This document shows, one piece after another, positions 49,630 to 60,115 of a DNA stretch of 64,000 bases (positions are counted from its first letter, which is position 1; the number at the start of each line of letters is the position of its first letter). The stretch is taken from positions 310,001 through 374,000 of the forward strand of contig JALJCQ010000028.1 in assembly GCA_023091665.1 (NCBI GenBank), written 5' to 3'. The notes under the pieces are model-generated. The model made no database searches and was not told where the DNA came from. It saw only the letters and a list, made by a program, of their open reading frames with translations. Source of the DNA: Pythium myriotylum. Its lineage: Eukaryota; Oomycota; Peronosporomycetes; Pythiales; Pythiaceae. The position numbers and the translations under genes were made by a program.

Positions 49630-52600
49630 GGGCGATCGAGTCCTGTACGAAGCGGAAAACCGCTTGGCGCTTCAGCAAAAAGTCCTCTGCTGACTCCGTT
49701 TGCTTGGCAGCAGCGCGCGACGTGCGCGCTGCTGAGATATCCATCTCGTCGCCGTCGAAGTCGTCATCATCGACTTCGAGCGTGTCGTCGGCTTCATCGT
49801 CGTCGTTCTCACGAGGGCGACCGATGACTGGGGCGTCATCGGTGGGAGGGTCGACCATTACGTCGATCTCCGAGGAGCGAGAGCGATCCGGGAGCTCGCT
49901 CGAGCGGGTCCCTCCCTCCCCTGAAGGAGACTCACTCTCCAAAAGGGTTGGAATACGTGGATGGCCTCCGCCATCCACGTAGAACGGTGTATGCGTCGTC
50001 GACGCATGCACAGAGTTGTTGATGGCGAATTCGACCATCGGCAAAAACTCACTCCAGCTCGAGAACGAGTGGACGTAGCCTCGAAGAATCTCTTCGATCA
50101 CGCGGTTCGCGCGCTCTGTCTGACCATCGGTCTCAGGATGGTCAGAGGTCGACATCTTGATTCGTGTTCCGAGGGAACGGAACACGGCGCGCCAGAACTC
50201 CGCGGTGAACCGTGGATCTCGATCTGACACAAGCTCTCGTGGCAGTCCATGGTGTCGAAACACCGTGTCGACGAAGGCGCGAGCGCAGCCTTCGGCTGTG
50301 ATCGTCTCTGGAACTGCAGCAAGATGCACCATCTTGCTGAAACGATCCACGAATACGAGGATCCCGTTGTTCTTCTGTTCATCTTCGGGAAAATCGAAGA
50401 TGAAATCCATGGAGACGGACTCCCAGCACTCTGTCGGTACCGGCAGAGACTGTAGCGGCGCGCGAAGTGAAGGTCCCGACTTCACTCGCTGGCAAACCTC
50501 GCAAGCATGGACGTACTTGCGCACGAACTTGAATTGGCGAGGCCAATAAAAGTCGCGACTCAACGTGAGGTATGTCTTCTCACGTCGACGATGTCCGCTC
50601 ACTGGAGCATCGTGGTACTTGTACATGATCCGCAGGCGCAGATCATGATCTCCTGGCACGACGACACGCGGAGTGTCGTCTGCAACGGCGCTGTAGAACA
50701 GCAGGCCGTTCCGCTGCGTGTATCGATGAACCTTCGATCGATACGAAGCCGGCAAGCTCTTCAGCGCTTGCGGCGACGGCTCCGCAAGGTAGGCCATCAA
50801 GCGCACGACCTCAGGGTCGTGTGCATTTGCAGCACAAATGTCGTCGAGCAGGGTCGACGACGGAACACTGGAGCTGAACGCACTCGCTGCGTTCAGGGAA
50901 TCTTGGGCGACGACCGTCGGCTCAAAGTCTGGCCGACCGGACAGAGCACCCGCGACGACGTTGAGTCGTCTGGGCTTGTACTCGACGGAGAAATTATACT
51001 CCTCGAAGAAAGACAGCCACCTCGCCATGCGCTGCGAGAGGTGTGGGCTGTTCACAGCCGTGCGCAACGACGCATGGTCTGTGAAGACCTTGAACGGTCT
51101 ATCTCCAAGCAGATAGACGCGGAACTTGGCCAGTGCGTACTTCATGGCAAGGAGCTCCTTGTCATGCACTGGGTAATTACGCTCAGCTGGTTGCAGCTGA
51201 CGCGACTGGTAACAGACTACGCGCTCAGCGCCGTCGTCGTCGAACTGCATCAGCGCTGCGCCGATGGCAAAGTCGCTTGCGTCACAAACCATGTGGAATG
51301 GTTTGTCCTGGTCCGCGATCGCCAGAACTGGCGATTCAATCAAGCTTTGTTTGATGCCTTCGAAGGAACGCTGACACTCAGCGTTCCAAGTCCACTTAGT
51401 GTCCTTCTTGAGTAATCGAGAAAGAGGAACAGTCATCTCGGCGTAGTTGCGCGAGTACTTGTGCAAGTACGTCGCGAGGCCAAGGAACTTGCGCAGTCCC
51501 TTGACGTCGAGTGGCGTCGGCCACTCCTTGATCGCTCTGATCTTCTCGGGATCAGGGCGCACGCCGTTCTTGCCGACTATACACCCAAGAACGGGTATCT
51601 TGCTGGCCGCGAAGATACACTTCTTCAGGTTCGCGTACAGCTTATGCTCTCGCATAAGTGTGAGAACCTCTCTGATGTGGAGTCTGTGAACCTCCAGATC
51701 AGTCTTCTCGTCCATAGCTCGGCTATGAACGAAGACATCGTCGAAGTAGCTTGGTGCGAAGGCTCGCACTGGGCGCAATAGATGCGAGACGCATCTATTG
51801 AATGTGGCTGGTGCGTTGCTGAGGCCCTGAGGCATCACCAACCACTCCCAGAGCATTCCGCTTGGGGTGCCGACGGCTGTGAACGGAATATCCCGTTCAC
51901 GCATCAAGATCGGATAGAATCCGTCCATCAGATCCATCGACGAGAAGATGGTGCTCTTCGCCATCCCGTCGATGATGACGTCCTTCCTTGGTATCGGCGT
52001 TTGCGCCGGTATCGTCGCCGCGTTCAACTTGTTGAACGCGTGTACAATCCGCCACCCTCCTGTTGCCTTGCGCACACAGAAGGTCGGAGAGCTGTGAGGG
52101 GAGGTAGACTCCCTCACATGGCCAGCAGCGAGACGTTCTGCGAAGAACTTGTCGATCGCTTCGACCTGTTCACGAGGCAGTGGCCACTGCTTCATGACAC
52201 AGTACTTCGAACCTGGCTTCAGGTCGATCTCGTGCCGAATGCCTTTGTCCTTCGGCAATTCGCACGGCACGGATTCGGGGAACACATCCGCGAATTCGAC
52301 CAAATCCTCGTAGAGAGGATTTCCCTTGAGCGACTCCCAGGATTGAGCCGAGTACCGCTCAATCCGAGTCTTCTCATCGAGGACGCTCTCGTCCATCGAT
52401 GAGCTGCTGAGAAGCCGTTCCTTCTCAGCAAACACCACTGCCGACCGGATATCGGTCACACATTCGTCCTCCGCGACGAGAATACAGATCTGCGCAATCT
52501 TTCCTTGGCGCAGATCTCGCAAGAACCGCTTGGGTTCGAGCGTAGGCAGTGCGGTTATCTCCGAAGTTGACTTCGGAGCGCAACGACCTCGAGAGTGGAT
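49586..52600 (-). pseudogene. Element B pol: RT, RNase H, integrase
   Basis: About 1,000 codons. The frame is open from about 52600 (EITALPTLEPKRFLRDLRQG) and lacks its own ATG, as expected for part of a polyprotein. Reverse transcriptase: KPGSKYCVMKQWPLP, MPQGLSNAPATFNR and the catalytic YFDDVFVH. RNase H: VCDASDFAIGAAL and FTDHASLR. Integrase: a zinc-binding HHCC region (HDAPVSGH, CEVCQR), then Asp in SMDFIFDFP, Asp in VSDRDPRF and Glu in DGQTERANR, a complete D-D-E set. It is separated from protease by a frameshift at about 52580 and from the chromodomain by another at about 49610, so it cannot now be made as one chain unless the shifts are assembly errors. Confidence 0.9.
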
Positions 52601-53085
52601 GCACCCACTCTCGTGCCGTCATTGACTAAGACGTTGATCGTCTCAGTTTCTTCCTGCGGCTTTATGCGCGCAGACTCCTCGAGCTGCAGTTGCGCAACTG
52701 CAGCGAGATCTCCATCGCTCGACGTTCTAGTCGAGGCGGAGAGTCGACGTTGCCTCCTTGCGGCAGACGTCGAGGCCTTCCTCTCATAGTGCTGCCCCTG
52801 TGGCAAGCACTGTCTTCTTGGCTCGTGCGACTTATTCGCACGAGGATCTTCCTCACTTGACTCGTGCGACTCACTCGCACGAGAAGTCTTCGGCGCTGTC
52901 TGCGACTCTACGCAGACCCCGGCAGCTGGCTCGACGACAAAGGTCGACTCTTTGTCGTAGTCTTGGGCAGTCGTACTAACGACCGAGTGACTGATGAGGC
53001 CATCACACTCATCTTCCACACGTCCACGTGCATCTGGACGCTCCAGAACCGATATCAGGTGGCCACCTGATGACCGAGCGGCGGG
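52555..53085 (-). pseudogene. Element B protease-RT linker, downstream of the element A insertion
   Basis: Reads PAARSSGGHLISVLERPD onward in the frame that would continue the protease at 59650 if element A and one TSD copy were absent. It is hydrophilic and Ser/Glu-rich, with tandem SHE/SDE-type segments and no catalytic motif. It ends at 52555 beside the RT frame. Confidence 0.75.
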
Positions 53086-53388
53086 TGTAGCGGTCCACGT
53101 GACCACTACACAGCACTTCGCTCGGAGGAAGCGAGAGCAGCCGCTCCGAGTCGACCCCTGTCGACGAGCGCCAAAGACTTGGCAAAAGGCGAACTGCCAT
53201 ATATTAATCCTCTCTGAGGATTAACCCTAGAGCCCTATATCCCTGGTAAATAAACCGGGGATTTTACCTACTGAAATCTGACAAACCTGAGTCACTACTT
53301 AGGGTAACTTTTCCCCTAAGTGGACCACCCTAATTATGTAACCACACTACCTATGTAACTGCAAGTATAACTTGTGTAGCCCGCAACA
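53086..53388 (-). repeat. 3' LTR of element A
   Basis: Matches 59347-59649 with about four differences. It begins TGTAGCGGTCCACG and ends CCCGCAACA where the other copy has CCCGCTACA. A polypurine tract (GGGTGGGGGGGGGGTGG on -, 53389-53405) abuts it, as expected for the 3' end of a - strand element. Confidence 0.9.
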
Positions 53389-53605
53389 CCACCCCCCCCC
53401 ACCCAAAATAGAAGACCGGGGTTTTAATGGGGAAGGTCACGGTACGAAGAGAGAGAGAAAGAGTGAGAGAGGGCGAAGAAGGAAAAACCGAGAGAAGCAC
53501 CAAGACGAGAGCGCGCCGCCCGCGCACGGAGATTTCCGAAGGCCGTCCGCAGTCGGCACGGTAGCGCGGAGCGCCGCGAGCAGCACAACACAAGCTGCGA
53601 CAAGG

Positions 53606-53789
53606 GACGCATGTCCACCCCAAGAGCCGCAGCGGCCGCTGCCGACCCCGGCCCCAACGACGACGAAGACCAACCGATGAACTCACCACCTCCGGCGGAC
53701 GCATGTCCACCCCAAGAGCCGCAGCGGCCGCTGCCGACCCCGGCCCCAACGACGACGAAGACCAACCGATGAACTCACCACCTCCGGCG
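53606..53789 (+). repeat. 92-bp tandem duplication at the antisense ORF start
   Basis: The block beginning GACGCATGTCCACCCC at 53606 is repeated at 53698. As 92 is not a multiple of three, the first ATG (53611) reads into a different frame and only the second (53703) opens the long frame. Confidence 0.85.
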
Positions 53790-55145
53790 GAGTCACCGCC
53801 ACGCCCGCGCGACCGCGCGCTCGAAGACGTCGAGGAAGGCGAAGTTCGCGGGCGTGCCGACGCGAAGACGATGACGCCCCGCGAGTATCGCGAGCGGAAG
53901 ACCGCCCCACCGACCCACGACGAAGAGAAACCACGCGACCCGACGCCGCAAGCTCAAGATGAGTGGGCGCTCGCGCGCGAGGCGCGCCTGCGAGAGCAGC
54001 GCCTGCTGATGGCTCAGCCAAAGGTCACGCACCGTGACATCCGCGATGGCGCGTTCGGCAGCCCAGATCGACGGCGCCCAGCGCCTGCGACTCGCCAGGA
54101 CTCCCCCGTCCGCGTCGCCAACAGGGTGAGCACCTACGACTTCGGCCTGGGTGCTCCCTGTACGATTGGCGAAGCCCTCGCCGAGCGACACATATCGCGA
54201 GCGACATTCAACCAGTGGCGCTACCACAAGCGTGGGCCGATCTTCGGCGTGCCGATTATCGTCGAGCCCGGCCGCTCGCCGGACGAGTTCAACACTCAGT
54301 TCTGGAGGTGGGTCGAGCTCACCAAGCGTGTCGACGTGGCGCGGATGCGCAGCCCGACGTACGTCGGGGAAGTGAAGAAGCTCCGTGATATGCGAATTCG
54401 TTTCGCCAAGTTGTACGTCGACAACAGAGTCACTGCTGACATTGAAGCTGCGCTTCTGACCCACCCTGTGGGGACTGCTCAAGGTCAACCTTCTCGAGAC
54501 ACTTCTCACCGCACGGCAGATGCCGCTATTGGAACCACTCGGGGTGGTTCCGCTCGTGCTCGTCGAGGCAGTCCTCGCGAAGCATCTGCTCCTCAACCCA
54601 CGAACTCTGGGACTTGGGATATCCCAGCCAATTCACCAAGATCTCGCGATTCCCGCGACGCGTACGCACGCGACCAAGCGATTCAACGTGGAAGTGGGGA
54701 GTCCCAGTACGGTCGATCACCGGAAGCGGCTCGCGGATCGGCCGCCGCGCCTTCCGCTTGGTATGGCTACGCAGCCCCTGCGGGTTTATATCCCGCTGCT
54801 GACGCCCAGTATCAGCTCCGACGCGACTTGGCCGATCTCGACGATAGGTCGAGGGAGGCGGATCGGTGGATCCGGTCGAACTTCGGCGAGCTCCAGCGAC
54901 TCGCGCCGATCGTCGCAAGACAGGAAGAGGCCCTGTGGGCGCTTCATCGTCGCATCGAGCATCTCGAGCGGGAGTGTTTCGACCTCCGCCAACAGCTTGG
55001 CTTCCAGCAGGGACGGCGTCCCCGTTCGCGATCTCGATCGTCTGCGTCGGTACGCTCGTGGTCGGCGGCAAGCCATCAGGGAAGTCGCCGCTCGGGGCCT
55101 CACCCGACTCCTCCTCCGTCTCCACAAAACAAAAATACGGCTTAA
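53703..55145 (+). CDS. Antisense ORF of element A (480 aa)
   Basis: An uninterrupted 480-codon frame on the strand opposite to gag-pol, starting MSTPRAAAAAADPGPNDDED. The first 823 nt lie between the pol stop and the 3' LTR; the rest overlaps the pol linker and chromodomain in antisense. The N-terminus is acidic and Pro-rich and contains DAKTMTPREYRERK, similar to DAKKTISAADYRAA at the start of the frame in element B. A folded-looking middle (FNQWRYHKRGPIFGVPIIVE, FNTQFWRWVELTKR) is followed by a Ser/Gly/Arg-rich linker. A coiled coil comes next (EEALWALHRRIEHLERECFD), then a basic Arg/Ser tail (RRPRSRSRSSASVRS). No known family was recognised. The overall plan (acidic start, middle domain, coiled coil, basic tail) is shared with element B. 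It could encode a nucleic-acid-binding accessory protein, which is inference. Confidence 0.55.
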   Translation: MSTPRAAAAAADPGPNDDEDQPMNSPPPAESPPRPRDRALEDVEEGEVRGRADAKTMTPREYRERKTAPPTHDEEKPRDPTPQAQDEWALAREARLREQRLLMAQPKVTHRDIRDGAFGSPDRRRPAPATRQDSPVRVANRVSTYDFGLGAPCTIGEALAERHISRATFNQWRYHKRGPIFGVPIIVEPGRSPDEFNTQFWRWVELTKRVDVARMRSPTYVGEVKKLRDMRIRFAKLYVDNRVTADIEAALLTHPVGTAQGQPSRDTSHRTADAAIGTTRGGSARARRGSPREASAPQPTNSGTWDIPANSPRSRDSRDAYARDQAIQRGSGESQYGRSPEAARGSAAAPSAWYGYAAPAGLYPAADAQYQLRRDLADLDDRSREADRWIRSNFGELQRLAPIVARQEEALWALHRRIEHLERECFDLRQQLGFQQGRRPRSRSRSSASVRSWSAASHQGSRRSGPHPTPPPSPQNKNTA

Positions 55146-56009
55146 GTAAGCCCACGTAAAACGTCGGATGCGTCTGGATCCAGCTTGGCAGATCCAGACG
55201 ATAGGAGTTGCCACTCCTTCTCACCACTTTGAAGGGACCGATGAACCTCGGCAACAGTTTCGTGCTGTCGAGACGCGAGACCGCGTTCTGAGAGAAGTTC
55301 TTCGTATTGACTAATACAAAGTCCCCTTCTTTAAACACCATTGTGTTCTTGCGACCTCGCTTGTCTGCCTGTTCTTTTTGCAGATCTTGGGCAGCAGCCA
55401 TGGCGTCTCGTACGCGTGAGACAACGTTAACACGTGTCGTCAGGAAGTCATCCAACTTGCGGCGTTCCGCGATCTTGGGTATCCCATTGAGTTGGGCAGC
55501 AAGGAGTTGCCGAGCTCCACTTGAGCCAGCCTCGAACTCACCCATGAGGCAAAGAGGGAGCGCCGGATGGCGGAGACCATTCACATAGAATGGAGACAAG
55601 CCTGTCGAGGCATGAACAGAATTGTTCATGGCGAACTCCACCATGGGGAGGTGATCGCACCACGAGAGCGGATCGCTCGCGCAATATGAGCGGAGGATAT
55701 CCTCGACAACGCGATTGGCGCGCTCGGTCTGACCGTCGGTCTCCGGATGATCCGCGGTCGACATGTCGAGCCTGGATCCCAGGATTTGGAAGAGTTCTTC
55801 CCAAAAATCACTCGTGAACCTGGGATCCTGATCGGAGACGATCGAATCGGGTAACCCGTGATGACGGAATACGACGTCAACGAACAGTCGTGCACAGTCG
55901 AGACCTGTGCAGGTGTCAGACACCGGGGCAAGATGGACCATCTTGCTGAGACGGTCAACAAAGACCAGCACACCGTTGTGCCTACGGGATGTTCTCGGCA
56001 TGCACAGCC
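54526..56009 (-). pseudogene. Element A integrase core and chromodomain
   Basis: Reads RRHNGVLVFVDRLSKMVHLA, VSDQDPRFTSDFW (second catalytic Asp) and DGQTERANR (catalytic Glu). These are followed by GPY/F (KLLPRFIGPFKVVRR), a long Pro/Arg/Ser linker and a chromodomain-like end (REILVNWLGYPKSQSSWVEE). The zinc-binding HHCC region and the first catalytic Asp are absent, because a deletion joins this part directly to the start of RNase H near 56010. The enzyme made from this frame would lack one of three active-site residues. Confidence 0.88.
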
Positions 56010-57458
56010 GATCGCATAATCGGAGGCGTCGCAGACGACGCTATACGGAGCGGAGTCATCCAGCAACGCCAGGATCGGCGCTTGGAGGAGACTCTCCTTG
56101 ATCCTTTGAAAGGCCGCTTCCGTGTCGTGGGACCACGACCACTCAACGTCGTTCTTGAGCAGCTGAGTCAGCGGCCGAGCCATTTCGGCATAGTTCTTCG
56201 TGAACCTGTGCAAGTAGTTGGCGAGACCCAACCACTTGCGTAGGTCCTTCACGGACCGTGGCGATGGCCACTCGGCGATTGCCTTCACCTTCTCGGGATC
56301 CGCCCGAACACCGTCGACTCCGACGAAACACCCAAGCACTGGGATCTCTTCGGCACCGAAGATACACTTATCCAAGTTGGCATAAAGCTTATGCTCCTCG
56401 AGGCATTCGAGAACTTGACGGAGGTGATCCTCATGGAGCGCATCCAAATCACGACCGGGCTCCGGCCTCGTGTGGACGTAGATGTCGTCAAAGTACGTCT
56501 GCGCGAACGCTCGCAGGGGACGGAACAAATGTGTCACCAGGCGATTAAACGTCGCTGGGGCGTTCGACAGCCCCTGTGGCATCACGAGCCATTCCCAGAG
56601 CATGCCGCTCGGCGTACTGACGGCTGTCTTGGGGATATCCCCACGCTCCATGAGCACTTGGTAATAACCGTCGACCAAGTCGAGAGAACTGAACTTCTTG
56701 GCGCCGGACATCCGGTGGATGATAACATCCTTCCGAGGGATCGGAGTGGACGCAGGGATCGTCTGCGCGTTCAACTTGTTGTACGCGTGGACGATCCTCC
56801 ACTTGCCATTTGGCTTACGCACACAGAACCTTGGTGCGCTGTGCGGTGAGACGCTCTCGCGCACCAGGCCAGCCTTGGCTTTCTTGGCAAAGAATTCATC
56901 AATGAAGTCCGATTGTTCGGCCGGCAGAGCCCACTGGCGAACCGTCGCATAGCTCGAGCCAGGCTTGAGCTTGATCTCGTGGCGGACGCCACGGTCAGGG
57001 GGCAGCCCCGCCGGCGGATTCTTGCTGAGGCAAGTCTCCGCAAACCGCTTGACCAGCGGGTAGAACCGATCCTTCGGATTCTTGAGAATGGCCGAACCAC
57101 GGCGAGCGTCAAACTTCTGACGGAACTCAACGAGGACATCCTCGTCAATCACCGTCGAGGTGTTGAGATGAGCGAGGTCTCGCTCAGATCGGAGGATCAC
57201 GACCTCAGCGATCTCACCAACCTTGAGCTCGCGGACGAAATCGTCCATAGGAAGTTCCTCCAAGCTAGTAAGCTCGGAGAACTCTGGCAATGGTGCCATA
57301 TCGACCGTAGACGGATCGATCGACGACCCCGTCATCACGTCAACGATGTGTACATCATACAATGCGCCCGAGAGCGGGAGCTGCTCAGCCATGGGCTCGG
57401 ACGTTTCCGAAGGGCGTGAAGACGGCTCAACCGCACGCGGGCACGCGACAGGGGACAC
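56010..57458 (-). pseudogene. Element A reverse transcriptase, truncated at RNase H
   Basis: Reverse transcriptase is complete: KPGSSYATVRQWALP, FCVRKPNGKWRIVHAYNKLN, MPQGLSNAPATFNR, catalytic YFDDIYVH and EIPVLGCFVGVDGVRADPEK. RNase H stops just after VCDASDYAIGCA; the frame then passes through a deletion junction into out-of-frame integrase sequence. Compared with element B about 300 residues (roughly 0.9 kb) are missing: all the rest of RNase H and the integrase N-terminus. A frame change at about 57460 separates it from the protease. Confidence 0.88.
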
Positions 57459-58060
57459 ATCCCCGAAGCATCTTCCATGCTGGTACTCGGAGGGGGCGGA
57501 GACGACTCGACGCCCTCTTCTACGCCGTACTCCACGGCAGACGGTACGACCGTCTCCGGAACACCCGAGGTGTCCATGGCGTTCACTACGCCAATGAAGT
57601 AGGCACTTTCATCATCCTTGATGGGGCTCGTCAGCCGGCGGACGAAGGAGGATTCATGACGCTCCTGAACTCCGTTCCTGCCGGGAGACGTGCTCCCAAT
57701 CGACTTGGTCCTCCAGTCGATCCACGGCTCGTGGCGCTCCAGCCACGGCATTCCGAGGATGAGGTCAAACCTCTCATCCATGTCGAGCACTGTAAAGCGC
57801 TCGACCGAGTCGAAATCGACAAACGCAATGCGTAGATCGACCTCGATCTTCCTCGTCTCTGCGACGATTCCCGTCGCAAGACGCACAGAGACTCTTCCGA
57901 GATCTCGCTCACAAGCTTGAGCAAACAGAGAAGGATTTTCAGCAATACTTTGCTTGCGACCGTAATTGCGCGTCGCACCAGAGTCTATTAAGACCTTAAA
58001 GGAACGTGAGAATCCTTTCACTTGAGCAGTGACGACGATGAGTTCGCCACTGACACGTTA
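57335..58060 (-). pseudogene. Element A aspartic protease
   Basis: Retropepsin-like protease: GELIVVTAQVKGFSRSFKVL, the active-site triplet in LIDSGATRNYG and the flap/core match LILGMPWLERHEPWIDWR. Such proteases cut the Gag-Pol chain as homodimers. The frame differs from both gag and RT, so expression needs frameshifting at each side, or indels have accumulated. Confidence 0.85.
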
Positions 58061-58170
58061 TTTGTCAGCTGCCGAGAAGAGATCTTCTCTAGGGGGCGGC
58101 CCGCCCCGCGATGATGTCGTGTTCGACCTCGCGGAGCGAGGAGTGATCGCCCCAGCAGACTGCCCCGCGT

Positions 58171-59307
58171 CTACTGGGAATTGTCGTTTCCCTGAGACGC
58201 GGAGGCGGGTCCGCCTCGGCCTACTGAGCGACGTGGTCTTCCACGACGGGCGCGTGCACTGCCCCTATTGCGCGGGCAATCGCGCTGGAAGTGGCCAAAC
58301 TTCCCACAAGTGAAACACTTGATGTGAAATGCCTTCACGTCGATCGCACTCAAGTCGAACGTGCTCAGATCGACTCCGCTGAGGTCAATGACACTCAGAA
58401 CCATCGGTTCCGAAACCGGAGGTTGGACCGGAGGAACCGGAGACGGCGCTGCCGGATTCGCGGGTAGACCCCGTGCGAGACGCTGGACGTAGTCTTCTCG
58501 CAGCGCGACGACGAACGCGTCTTCCAAGAACGCCGGTTCTTCGCGGAAGACCGCGGCCTTTTCGGGGCCGGGATTCATCCCTTCCATGAAGGTCGTGAGC
58601 ATCACGTCCTCGGCGAGAGTATTCGCGGTCATGTTGGCACGGAGTTGTCGCAACTCCTGTACCAAGGAGCGCAGGTCGCGATTGCCTTGGCGACAGGCAA
58701 GGAATGCCGCGCGCTGGCGGTGCGCCACGTTCGGCGGCTGAAACATCAGCTTCATGGCATCGGGGAGTGATAGCCAATCGCGGAAGAATCCGGGCTGTGA
58801 AGTCTCACAAGTCAAGGCCCAGACCTTGGCGCGATCCTTCATGTTGGATATCGCGAAGGTCACCTTCTGACGTTCGTCGCGGATACGACCTGCCGCCATT
58901 GCGAGCTCGACCTCGCGCTGCCAAAAGACGAGGTTCTCGCCTTCAGCCCCAGAGTACTGGGAGACCGTGACTCGAACGGGCTTCGGACCTTCCGGGGGTG
59001 CCGGAGAGGGCACATAGCTGATGGTGGGAGCCACCGACGCAGCCTGAGTCGCTTGAGCTGCGGCGACGCGAGACGTAACAACGTCGAGCACGTGTTGCTC
59101 CAGAGCAATCTCATAGTCGCGGAATCGCGCGATGTGAGCGAGGACTTCGCCAGAGCCGCGTTGAAGCAGCTCGTTGATGCTTGCTCAGCCATTGATGGCC
59201 TCCATCTTCTGGAGATAGGCTCACTGGGCGTCATCCAGATACTGATGGTCTTGACGCGACAGCGTCGGATGGCTTGACGCCATCGCGAAGTCGGAAGCTT
59301 CGGACAT
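58171..59307 (-). pseudogene. Element A gag with two in-frame TGA codons
   Basis: The gag frame opens at the ATG of MSEASDFAMASSHP (59307), soon after the primer-binding site. TGA codons interrupt it at 59221-59223 and 59185-59187 (codons 29 and 41), and it is then open to 58171. The body has the retrotransposon gag core (LVFWQREVELAMAAGRIRDE, FAISNMKDRAKVWALTC, MEGMNPGPEKAAVF) and a CCHC zinc knuckle (CFTCGKFGHFQRDC) that binds the element RNA. Gag forms the particle in which reverse transcription happens. With the stops, only a shorter product from a later start could be made. Confidence 0.85.
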
Positions 59308-59332
59308 GGCGATGTCGGTGTCGGATTGACGA

Positions 59333-59344
59333 CAAGTGCTACCA
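59333..59344 (-). promoter_or_regulatory. Primer-binding site of element A
   Basis: TGGTAGCACTTG on the - strand, two bases from the LTR, complementary to a tRNA 3' end finishing CAAGTGCTACCA. Element B has the same first 11 bases, so both probably use the same tRNA primer. Confidence 0.7.
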
Positions 59345-59346
59345 AG

Positions 59347-59649
59347 TGTAGCGGTCCACGTGACCACTACACAGCACTTCGCTTGGAGGAAGCGAGAGCA
59401 GCCGCTCCGAGTCGACCCCTGTCGACGAGCGCCAAAGACTTGGCAAAAGGCGAACTGCCATATATTAATCCTCTCTGAGGATTAACCCTAGAGCCCTATA
59501 TCCCTGGTAAATAAACCGGGGATTTTACCTACTGAAATCTGATAAACCTGAGTCACTACTTAGGGTAACTTTTCCCCTAAGTGGACCACCCTAATTATGT
59601 AACCACACTACCTATGTAACTGCAAGTATAACTTGTGTACCCCGCTACA
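59347..59649 (-). repeat. 5' LTR of element A
   Basis: 303 bp with perfect TGTAGCGG and CCGCTACA-type ends. A primer-binding site lies two bases inside it. Confidence 0.92.
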
Positions 59650-60115
59650 GCGGGCATCGTAACGGATCGATGCCGCCAGCTGATCCATGGCTCGTGTGAA
59701 CGGAGCCATGGCAGGCCTAGAATGACGCCGAACTTGTCATCTAGGTCGAGTACGACAAAGTCGTCGTCGTACTCATTGCCTTCAAGCGTGTAGTGGAGGC
59801 CCACTACGCGTTTCATACCCTTCACCGTTGCGCCAGATGCAAGGCGCACCGTCATCCTCGTCGGAGGAATGTCTCGCTCGACTACGTCGAGCCCCAATGA
59901 CTCGATAGACTGTCGTCGAACGAAGTTGTTCGACGCCCCACAGTCTACGAGGGCGAGAAGCGGAGGCGAAGTTCCTTTGGCTTCGAGCTCCAAGTTGATG
60001 AGGACCTCATCATCACCAGGTGTGGCGAAGCACAGAGACTGTGCTTTGGGAGCAGCCTTCGTCAAGAGTCCCACAAATTCTCTTGACGTGACTGGATCAG
60101 TAGGGTGCTCCGCCC
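59650..60115 (-). pseudogene. Element B aspartic protease, cut by element A
   Basis: Retropepsin-like protease with active-site LVDCGASNNFVRRQS and the core match VILGLPWLRSHEPWISWR. Its frame starts within the end of gag in another register, in line with a frameshift site. After SVTMPA it runs into the LTR of element A at 59649. The same frame resumes at 53085. Confidence 0.85.

Larger units (their letters stand above)
53086..59649 (-). mobile_element. Ty3/gypsy chromodomain retrotransposon A, nested in B
   Basis: 6,564 bp flanked by the 5-bp duplication GCGGG (53081-53085 and 59650-59654). Its LTRs are 303 bp at each end. The order on the - strand is gag, protease, RT, integrase core, chromodomain. 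RNase H and the first part of integrase are missing. It inserted in the same orientation as its host element. Confidence 0.92.
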
